NCBI GenBank assembly: GCA_000432855.1
Contig: HF990827.1
Location: 1-49,261 of the forward strand
Length of the DNA stretch: 49,261 nucleotides
Source of the DNA: Firmicutes bacterium CAG:822
GTDB taxonomy: Bacteria > Bacillota_I > Bacilli_A > RF39 > UBA660
Direction: 5' to 3'
Made by a program: the position numbers and the translations under genes
In this document: piece by piece, positions 42,940 to 49,261 of the stretch
Layout: each line of letters begins with the position of its first letter
How positions within the stretch are numbered: position 1 is the stretch's first letter
The notes under the pieces: generated by a model
Seen by the model: the letters and a program-made list of their open reading frames with translations, nothing else
Told to the model about the DNA's origin: nothing
Database searches by the model: none

Positions 42940-43737
42940 CTAATATTTATCCAAAAAATTATGTTTTTCATTATCTTCAAAGTATGTTATAACCTTATCT
43001 AATTTTACATTACTTAAAGAATTAAATAAATTTCTATCGGCATCAATATAATATTCCTTCAACATTTTAACAAGTGTTTTCATCTCTTTACGTTTACCTA
43101 TATTCTTTTTAGTAACCGTGCACGCACAATCAATAAACGATAATTGATTATACCCTGCCCAGTCTAAAATACTGTCTTCTCTAACTAAATATAAAGGTCT
43201 AATAAGTTCCATACCATCAAAATTATCACTTTTAAGTTTTGGCATCATTCCCGCATACATTCCGTTATATATTAAATTCATCAAAATAGTTTCTAATACA
43301 TCATCAAAATGATGTCCTAAAGCTATTTTATTACATCCAAGTTCCTTCGCATAATTATATAAATATCCTCTTCGCATTTTCGCACATAAATAACAAGGAT
43401 TTTTCTCTTTACTAACCACTTTAAAAATAGGACTTTCAAATATACGAGCATCTATATTTAATAACTTTAAATTATTCTTAATTTTATCTAAAACCTCATC
43501 GGTGTAACCAGGATTCATAATAATATATTCTAAATCAAATTTAATCTTACCATGTTTTTGTAATTCCTCTAAACATTTAGCTAGTAAAAATGAATCTTTA
43601 CCACCACTAATACATACGGCAATCTTATCATTTTCATCTATTAATTTATAATCGTTAATAGCTTTAACAAAAGGATGCCAAAGCGTAGGTCTGAATTTTT
43701 TAATAATACTTCTTTCGATTTCTTGACATCTATTCAT
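42940..43737 (-). CDS. TtcA-like tRNA 2-thiocytidine biosynthesis protein
   Basis: A 265-aa PP-loop ATPase. SGGKDS is at residues 44-49, the Fe-S/sulfur cysteines are C115 and C118 in NPCYLCAKMRRG with a third at C204 or C206 (FIDCACT), and GHHFDDVLETILMN is the conserved metal/ATP segment. TtcA adds sulfur to C32 of some tRNAs through a [4Fe-4S] cluster. TtcA/TtuA-type proteins of unknown target are common in Firmicutes, so the exact tRNA site is uncertain. The start lies 3 bp from the upstream ATPase gene. Ends at a strong terminator with a TAG stop. Confidence 0.85.
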   Translation of the reverse strand: MNRCQEIERSIIKKFRPTLWHPFVKAINDYKLIDENDKIAVCISGGKDSFLLAKCLEELQKHGKIKFDLEYIIMNPGYTDEVLDKIKNNLKLLNIDARIFESPIFKVVSKEKNPCYLCAKMRRGYLYNYAKELGCNKIALGHHFDDVLETILMNLIYNGMYAGMMPKLKSDNFDGMELIRPLYLVREDSILDWAGYNQLSFIDCACTVTKKNIGKRKEMKTLVKMLKEYYIDADRNLFNSLSNVKLDKVITYFEDNEKHNFLDKY

Positions 43738-43740
43738 AAA

Positions 43741-44670
43741 TTATAATCTCATCAAAGAATTTTCTTTATAGACTTTTATTTTTCTGCTGTTATCAAACCT
43801 AGCGACCTCTTGAACCGCTTCATCTAAATCGTGAAGACCAACCATACTTTCTCTAATATGACCAGCTACTGAATTAATAAAATGTGGAGATGTTATATAT
43901 TCTTCACATAAATCATCTTTATATATTTGCAATTCAGAAATAGGTGAAGTCAAGGCACTTCTAATATCTTCCATCCGCATATTTTCCATAAAGATTTTCT
44001 TACTAAAAGCCTTACTACATTCTATTGATAAAAATGTATTTCTCAAAGCATCTCTATAAATATCACTATATATATCAGGCGCACAATCTATCTCATTACC
44101 GAATGTAACTAAATCTTCAATTATTCTTTTTATCTCATCACGATCACAATTTTCTGGTAAAAATGCCTCATCTAAATTTTCAAGTGTATAAACAGGTTTG
44201 GGAATAAAACAATCCTCTAATTCGTTGTTATCAATTTCTCCAACAAACATCGTCTTACTAATATCAAATATACTATTATTAAAACAAAATGTACCAGAAG
44301 TAATTAAAGAACTTAAATCAGAAAATCCCCCATATATAAAACAATCACGCATATCTTCAATTAAGACAATTCCATGGCAATCTTCTCTATCATTTTCGAC
44401 AAAAAGTCTAGAAAAAGCATTAAAAAGCGCTTTGGGCTCAAATCCATTCGACGTACATAAACCGGAAATACTTACTATTGGTATTTCCATTTTTTGAGCA
44501 GTAAGCTCCACCATTGTCGATTTACCACTTCCTAGCTCTCCAACTAATAAAACATTTCTTGGCCTACTTAATTTCTGATTTTGAGCAATTGTCCAAACTA
44601 AATCTTTTAAAGCATCATTTTGATTGCAAAGCAATTCATTTAATTCTTCATAAATCTTCCTTACTTCCAT
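43741..44670 (-). CDS. AAA-type ATPase, tandem paralogue 1
   Basis: 309 aa from the ATG at 44670 (GGGGGATTTTT upstream; the frame extends 15 bases further). NVLLVGELGSGKSTMVEL is the Walker A region, and GIVLIEDMRDCFIYGG holds the Walker B aspartate, here ED instead of the usual DE order. FVGEIDNNELEDCF could be the sensor 1 region. It is clearly related to the next gene upstream over its full length: both carry GGF near 70-80, F.GEID, AF..KIFM.(D/N)M and a final segment of about 45 residues. No known family was recognised with confidence; no protease or helicase domain is attached. Cotranscribed with aspS and the TtcA-like gene. Confidence 0.65.
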   Translation of the reverse strand: MEVRKIYEELNELLCNQNDALKDLVWTIAQNQKLSRPRNVLLVGELGSGKSTMVELTAQKMEIPIVSISGLCTSNGFEPKALFNAFSRLFVENDREDCHGIVLIEDMRDCFIYGGFSDLSSLITSGTFCFNNSIFDISKTMFVGEIDNNELEDCFIPKPVYTLENLDEAFLPENCDRDEIKRIIEDLVTFGNEIDCAPDIYSDIYRDALRNTFLSIECSKAFSKKIFMENMRMEDIRSALTSPISELQIYKDDLCEEYITSPHFINSVAGHIRESMVGLHDLDEAVQEVARFDNSRKIKVYKENSLMRL

Positions 44671-44690
44671 AAAAATCCCCCACAAATTAA

Positions 44691-45635
44691 TTATTTTTTA
44701 TGTGAACCTAATAAAGATCCTTTTTTTAGTACTTTTTTATTTTGTTTTACATCATGAGAAAGCACATCTTCAACTGCCGTTGTAACATAATGAAGACCTT
44801 CTCCACTTTCCATAATTTGATATACAACTTTCTGAATAAAAGCATCAGAATGCATATAATCATCATCCAAATCATTTCTATACAAATTCAAAGCCGAATG
44901 AGGTGAACAAAGAGCTTCATATATTTCTTTACTTCCCATATCATTCATAAATATTTTTCTTTGAAAAGCCTCTGCACAATAAGAAGACAAAAAACGATTT
45001 CTAATCTGATTTGTTACAAATCTAACAAACCCCACATTAGGTATTTTATTTCCTTCTTCATCTACCATAATAATATTATCATTAGAAATCTGACTTTGCA
45101 CCACATTTAATACTGGTGAAGCAAACTGTCCATTCTGCCAATCCGTCAAAAAGTCACGTTCCTTTGGAAATAACTCTTCGGCATTAGTAATATCAATCTC
45201 ACCGATAAAAGTAATATTAGAAACATCCCAATAGCTATCTTCACCAAGTTCAAGAACCCCGGAAGCAATCATCGCATTAAATACATCACTAGTTCCATAA
45301 ATAAAACTATTTTGAAAATCATGAAGTAATAAAATTCCTTTGCCAGTACTGCTATCTCTCATCATCTGTGACACTCCATTATAAAAGAGATTAACATTAA
45401 AACCACCAGTAGTAAACATATTATATATCTCACCCATCGGTATCTCCATAAGTTCGGCGACTTCTCTAAGCATCGTTGTTTTACCACTACCACGTTCACC
45501 TATAAGTAATATATTTTGTTTCATATTATAATCAGAATTAAAATTTTTATCTAAAACCCATATTAATTTTTTTAAAGGCTCATCTTGAATTCTCAAATTT
45601 TCTTTTAATAATTCGTAAAGTAAATATTCTTCCAT
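44691..45635 (-). CDS. AAA-type ATPase, tandem paralogue 2
   Basis: A 314-aa relative of the adjacent downstream gene. Walker A is QNILLIGERGSGKTTMLREV; the expected Walker B reads GILLLHDFQNSFIYG, with Asp but no following Glu, so hydrolysis may be impaired. NITFIGEIDITNAEELFP follows. The N-terminal ~35 residues are helical, and an extra segment (about 180-205, IIMVDEEGNKIPNVG) distinguishes it. GGGGGATTCGC precedes the ATG. It is placed 36 bp downstream of aspS and 20 bp upstream of its paralogue, so the two proteins may form a mixed ring (inference). Function unknown. Confidence 0.65.
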   Translation of the reverse strand: MEEYLLYELLKENLRIQDEPLKKLIWVLDKNFNSDYNMKQNILLIGERGSGKTTMLREVAELMEIPMGEIYNMFTTGGFNVNLFYNGVSQMMRDSSTGKGILLLHDFQNSFIYGTSDVFNAMIASGVLELGEDSYWDVSNITFIGEIDITNAEELFPKERDFLTDWQNGQFASPVLNVVQSQISNDNIIMVDEEGNKIPNVGFVRFVTNQIRNRFLSSYCAEAFQRKIFMNDMGSKEIYEALCSPHSALNLYRNDLDDDYMHSDAFIQKVVYQIMESGEGLHYVTTAVEDVLSHDVKQNKKVLKKGSLLGSHKK

Positions 45636-45671
45636 GCGAATCCCCCAAACATCAAAGCCCCTTTATTAAAG

Positions 45672-47396
45672 TTAATCACTAAGTTTAATGTGCAACTCTT
45701 CCAATTGTTTAATTGCAACTTCACTTGGTGCCTCCGTCATCAAACAAGAAGCACTTGTTGTTTTCGGAAAAGCAATAACATCACGGATATTCTCTGTACC
45801 ACATAATATCATTGTAAGTCTCTCTAAACCTAAAGCTAAACCACCATGAGGCGGACAACCATAAGTTAATGCTTTAAGTAAAAATCCAAACTTAGCCTCC
45901 GCTTCTTCCTTAGTAAATCCAAGTTCATTTAAAACCCTTTCTTGCATCTCAGGATTGTGAATTCTAAGACTTCCACCACCAACTTCATATCCATTTAACA
46001 CAATATCATAAGCTCTAGCCAAAGCATGCTCCTTATCACTTAAAGTATTTACATCTTGTGGCTGAGTAAACGGATGATGACAAGAAATATATCTGCCTTC
46101 TTCTTCGCTATATTCAAACATTGGAAAATCAGTTATCCAAACAAAAGCATATTTATCTTGATTAATTAAACCCAAATCTCTAGCAACTTTACACCTCAAA
46201 GCTCCTAAAGAAGTTTTGACCATCTTTTTATCACCAGCAATAATCAAAATTAAATCATTGTCTTTCAAGTTCAATTTATTAATTAAACTATCACTAATCT
46301 CTGGTGTTACAAATTTCGCAATACTACCAGTAAATTCACCATTATATTTTAAGAAAGCCAAAGCTTTAGCCCCATAAGTTTTTACATACTCAGTTAATTT
46401 ATCAATATCTTTTCTAGAATATTTATCAGCCGCATTAAATACTAAAGCATTAATAATACCACCATCATTAATAATATTATTAAATAAACTAAAATCACTT
46501 TCCTTAAAACTGTCAGTAATATCGTAAATTGGATTCTCAAATCTTAAATCTGGTTTATCTGAGCCATATAAATTCATAGCTTTTTCATAAGTCATTCTAT
46601 CGATTGGTAATTTAATTTCTATTCCTTTAACTTCTTTAAAAATATTATAAAGTAGTCCTTCAGTAATGCTCATAACATCATCTTCATTAACAAAACTCAT
46701 TTCCATATCGATTTGTGTAAATTCTGGTTGCCTATCCGCACGTAAATCTTCATCTCTAAAACATCTCGCAATTTGATAATATCTTTCCATGCCACTCATC
46801 ATAAGTAATTGTTTAAAAAGTTGTGGTGACTGTGGTAATGCATAAAAACATCCCTTATTTACCCTAGAAGGTACTAAATAATCTCTAGCTCCTTCAGGCG
46901 TTGACTTACATAAAATAGGGGTTTCTATTTCCATAAAATCCAAAGAATTTAAATAACTTCTCGTACTTTGCATCACCTTGTGCTTAATCATTAGTTTATC
47001 CTTTAATTCATCTCTTCTTAAATCTAAATAACGATATTTTAATCTAGTTTCCTCTAAAGCTGTTGTATTATTCAAATCAAAAGGAAGTTCAGCTGACTTA
47101 TTTAAAACCTCTAATTCTTGAACTTCAATTTCTATCTCACCGGTTTTCAAATTCTTATTAGCTTCTTTTCTTAAAACCACCTTACCAGTAACTTTTATAA
47201 CATATTCATTTTTTAAATCACTAGCTAAATCATATACATCACTTTCAGGATTAACCACTAATTGAATTATGCCACTTCTATCTCTTAAATCGATAAAAAC
47301 AAGTCCACCTAAATCTCTTTTTTTATTAACCCAGCCATATAGAGTGACAATTTCACCGACATTTTTTTCATTTATACTAGTATTATTAATTTTCAT
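45672..47396 (-). CDS. aspS: Aspartyl-tRNA synthetase
   Basis: 574 aa from the ATG at 47396, preceded by AGGTGAGGAAG inside the end of hisS (11-bp overlap). Order: N-terminal OB-fold anticodon-binding domain (VTLYGWVNKKRDLGGLVF), class II catalytic core with motif 2 CFRDEDLRADRQPEFTQID, the bacterial-type GAD insertion (about 290-400), and motif 3 GGLALGLERLTMILCG followed by RDVIAFPKT. It charges tRNA-Asp (the bacterial form may be discriminating or not; not decided here). Cotranscribed with hisS and probably the two ATPase genes. Confidence 0.97.
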   Translation of the reverse strand: MKINNTSINEKNVGEIVTLYGWVNKKRDLGGLVFIDLRDRSGIIQLVVNPESDVYDLASDLKNEYVIKVTGKVVLRKEANKNLKTGEIEIEVQELEVLNKSAELPFDLNNTTALEETRLKYRYLDLRRDELKDKLMIKHKVMQSTRSYLNSLDFMEIETPILCKSTPEGARDYLVPSRVNKGCFYALPQSPQLFKQLLMMSGMERYYQIARCFRDEDLRADRQPEFTQIDMEMSFVNEDDVMSITEGLLYNIFKEVKGIEIKLPIDRMTYEKAMNLYGSDKPDLRFENPIYDITDSFKESDFSLFNNIINDGGIINALVFNAADKYSRKDIDKLTEYVKTYGAKALAFLKYNGEFTGSIAKFVTPEISDSLINKLNLKDNDLILIIAGDKKMVKTSLGALRCKVARDLGLINQDKYAFVWITDFPMFEYSEEEGRYISCHHPFTQPQDVNTLSDKEHALARAYDIVLNGYEVGGGSLRIHNPEMQERVLNELGFTKEEAEAKFGFLLKALTYGCPPHGGLALGLERLTMILCGTENIRDVIAFPKTTSASCLMTEAPSEVAIKQLEELHIKLSD

Positions 47397-48666
47397 CTTC
47401 CTCACCTAATTTTTCATCTAAAAATTCTATTAACTCATCTAATTTAACTTTATATTCTTCTTTTGTTTCATTATTTTTAACCGTTAATATTTTACTATTA
47501 ACTTCTTCTTCACCAATAATAATAATATATTTAACATTCGTTTTATCAGCCTGTTTAAAATTGCTTTTAAAGTTACGACTATTATAATCAATTTCAACAT
47601 TAAAACCGCTCATTCTTAAATCATTAGCCACACTTAAAACATAAGATTTTTGTTCATCAGCCGCACTAAAAATATAAACATCTGGACAAACAATTTCTCT
47701 AATATCTATTTTTTCAGCTTGTAGAGCTAAGAATAATCTTTCAAGCCCAACCGCAAAACCAACACCAGGCACACTAGGACCACCAATGTTTTCAACTAAA
47801 TGGTCATATCTTCCACCACCAGCTAAAACATTTTGAGCTCCAAAGCCTTCGATATCAGCTACAACTTCAAATACTGTATGAGTATAGTAATCTAATCCTC
47901 TAACAATATTAGAATTGACCTTATAATCAATACCCATAGCTTCTAAATATTCTTGAACCTTTTCAAAGTGTTCTTTACTATCTTCATTTAAATAATCAGT
48001 CATCTTAGGAGCACTTTTCATAATATCTTTATCACCATCGACCTTACAATCTAAAATACGTAAAGGATTTTTCTCATATCTTCTTTGACAATCTTCACAT
48101 AAGTCATTTAAATAAGGTTTGAAATAATCAAGCAACGCCTGTCTATAATTTTCTCTAGACTCTTTATCACCTAAAGTATTGATATTAACACTTACGCCTT
48201 TTAAACCTAAAATTTTAAATAAATTACAGGCAATTCCAATAACTTCCGCATCCATCATTGGATCCGCACTACCAAAAGCCTCAAAACCAAATTGATAAAA
48301 CTCTCTATATCTACCAGCTTGTGGTCTTTCATATCTAAACATCGGACCTAAATACCAAGCTTTCAAAGGTAAATTTTCCGCATATAATTTGTTTTCAATA
48401 AAACATCTAACAATACCGGCCGTTCCTTCTGGACGAAGTGTTAGATTTCTATCTCCTCTATCTTTAAAATCATATGTTTCTTTACTTACTATATCAGTAG
48501 TTTCTCCCACTCCTCTATGAAAAAGTTCACTACTTTCGAATATCGGAGTTTCAAAATACTTCGCATTATATTTATCCATTAAAGCTTCTACTAACTTTTT
48601 AAAATAAAGTTGTTCTAAAGCTCTATCACCATATATATCATAAGTTCCCTTGGGTTTTTGTAACAT
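47386..48666 (-). CDS. hisS: Histidyl-tRNA synthetase
   Basis: A 426-aa class II synthetase. KPKGTYDI opens the chain, TLRPEGTAGIVR and PMFRYERPQAGRYREFYQF are motif 2, RGLDYYTHTVFE is the histidine-A loop, and GVGFAVGLERL is motif 3. An anticodon-binding domain (about 325-415) follows. It charges tRNA-His. A consensus promoter lies upstream and aspS follows with overlap, the standard hisS-aspS operon of Firmicutes. GAAAGGATG precedes the ATG at a slightly long spacing. No T-box leader fits in the short upstream region. Confidence 0.97.
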   Translation of the reverse strand: MLQKPKGTYDIYGDRALEQLYFKKLVEALMDKYNAKYFETPIFESSELFHRGVGETTDIVSKETYDFKDRGDRNLTLRPEGTAGIVRCFIENKLYAENLPLKAWYLGPMFRYERPQAGRYREFYQFGFEAFGSADPMMDAEVIGIACNLFKILGLKGVSVNINTLGDKESRENYRQALLDYFKPYLNDLCEDCQRRYEKNPLRILDCKVDGDKDIMKSAPKMTDYLNEDSKEHFEKVQEYLEAMGIDYKVNSNIVRGLDYYTHTVFEVVADIEGFGAQNVLAGGGRYDHLVENIGGPSVPGVGFAVGLERLFLALQAEKIDIREIVCPDVYIFSAADEQKSYVLSVANDLRMSGFNVEIDYNSRNFKSNFKQADKTNVKYIIIIGEEEVNSKILTVKNNETKEEYKVKLDELIEFLDEKLGEEDEN

Positions 48667-48692
48667 AATAAAAACATCCTTTCACTATTAAA

Positions 48693-48721
48693 ATTATATT
48701 GTTTTTTACTATAAAAGTCAA
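48693..48721 (-). promoter_or_regulatory. Promoter of hisS-aspS operon
   Basis: TTGACT (48716-48721), 17-nt spacer and TATAAT (48693-48698) on the minus strand, 26 bp before the hisS ATG. Confidence 0.75.
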
Positions 48722-48736
48722 TGAAACCAAAAGAAA

Positions 48737-48760
48737 AACCAAGATTAATTAACCTTGATT
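48737..48760 (-). terminator. Terminator after the small membrane protein gene
   Basis: On the minus strand AATCAAGGTT and AATCTTGGTT pair (10 positions, two G-U) around AATT, followed by TTTCTTTT. Confidence 0.65.
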
Positions 48761-48779
48761 TATAAAACATAATAGTATT

Positions 48780-49148
48780 CTATATTATTCCAAATAAACC
48801 GGCAACCAAATTCACAATTTGTACATTAATTAATACCGTCGAAAGAATTGAAAAAATACCGAAAGAAATTTTAACAAGCATATCGCGTTTAGAATCAATA
48901 ATGCCCGCAAAATAGAATAAATTGGTCACATAAATAGCAATATTATCAACCCAAAGAATTGTCATAAACCAACCACTATTTACTACATTTCTTATCGCCT
49001 CTGTATTATAAAAAGTATCATCACTATATATTCCAGTAGTATACACAAGTACATTAATAATCAAACTAATTACTGTCAAAGCTACCAAAATAATTGTCAC
49101 ATTTCTCTCATAATTTTTAACTTCTTTTTTTAGCCCCTCTTTTTTCAT
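48780..49148 (-). CDS. Small membrane protein, unknown function
   Basis: A 122-aa protein with a basic N-terminus (MKKEGLKKEVKNYERN) and three or four hydrophobic segments (about 17-40, 60-80 and 88-120). AGGAGGTAAGGGT gives a strong start. I do not recognise a family; MNFNxxVxN-like membrane DUFs of this size are common in Firmicutes. It has its own promoter and terminator, so it is a single-gene unit not linked to hisS. Confidence 0.55.
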   Translation of the reverse strand: MKKEGLKKEVKNYERNVTIILVALTVISLIINVLVYTTGIYSDDTFYNTEAIRNVVNSGWFMTILWVDNIAIYVTNLFYFAGIIDSKRDMLVKISFGIFSILSTVLINVQIVNLVAGLFGII

Positions 49149-49167
49149 ACCCTTACCTCCTATTATT

Positions 49168-49196
49168 AATATACATTATTAATAACTTTCTAGCAA
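49168..49196 (-). promoter_or_regulatory. Promoter of the 48780-49148 gene
   Basis: TTGCTA (49191-49196), 17-nt spacer and TATATT (49168-49173) on the minus strand, directly before AGGAGG. Confidence 0.5.
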
Positions 49197-49225
49197 GAAT
49201 TATTTTGAACAAAAGTGGAACAAAA

Positions 49226-49245
49226 TGCCAAAATAAATTTTGACA
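49226..49245 (-). terminator. Probable terminator of a gene beyond the window edge
   Basis: On the minus strand TGTCAAAAT and ATTTTGGCA pair (one G-U pair, two-base gap) and are followed by TTTTGTT. Confidence 0.4.
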
Positions 49246-49261
49246 TTAGCTTACCTCACGG

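Noticed and set aside
48667..48779. T-box leader in front of hisS
   Set aside because: The region is too short, has a complete 17-spacer promoter 26 bp before the ATG, and lacks the conserved T-box antiterminator sequence.

Overview
The window is chromosomal DNA of an AT-rich, low-GC Gram-positive bacterium. Intergenic regions are dominated by A and T, ribosome binding sites are AGGAGG/AGGTGAT type, and promoters repeatedly show a 17-nt spacer with TATAAT-like -10 boxes. TAA, TAG and TGA all end genes, so the code is standard rather than the mycoplasma code. RNase HIII, SpoIVB, SpoIIM, MnmA, a hisS-aspS pair and a large wall-polysaccharide locus fit Bacilli or a related uncultured gut lineage (inference; no rRNA or marker search is possible here).

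Left edge (1-3983): an LTA-synthase-like gene enters from outside the window. It follows a small membrane protein, GtrA, MnmA, SpoIIM, a 29-aa TTG-start miniprotein and an SGNH hydrolase. SpoIVB (4103-5095) reads the other way, inside what looks like a set of acylation genes.

Polysaccharide locus (about 5141-29041, almost all on the minus strand): GtrB-like GT2, Wzx-like flippase, dolichol-phosphate-mannose-synthase-like GT2, GT-C membrane transferases, a secreted GH25 lysozyme with twelve ricin-type repeats, further GT2 and GT4 enzymes, an Alg13/Alg14-type split transferase, a DUF6056-like membrane protein, a Stealth phosphotransferase, a Wzy-like polymerase, a UbiA/DPPR-synthase-like prenyltransferase, and AT3 acyltransferases next to SGNH hydrolases. 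Together they could build, polymerise, export and O-acylate a surface glycan, with polyprenyl-phosphate sugars feeding the GT-C enzymes. One GT-C paralogue, on the plus strand, is interrupted by an in-frame TAG. The Wzx operon promoter is covered by a 13-bp-arm palindrome.

Middle (29042-36822): a PASTA-repeat membrane protein without a kinase domain, a possible polyvalent-protein/nuclease-like gene with an operator-like palindrome, a large secreted glucosaminidase with Ig-like repeats, and a CDP-alcohol phosphatidyltransferase. Two copies of a ~60-nt structured element bracket the first two genes. Each copy has its own 17-spacer promoter and terminator on the minus strand and looks like an undescribed small RNA family.

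Right part (36825-49261): housekeeping genes (rhomboid protease, RluD, LspA, dCMP deaminase, thioredoxin, CvpA, RNase HIII), a strong candidate 6S RNA, a CYTH protein, a TtcA-like thiolase, two tandem AAA-type ATPases, aspS, hisS and a small membrane protein. No tRNA, rRNA, CRISPR array or insertion sequence was recognised.
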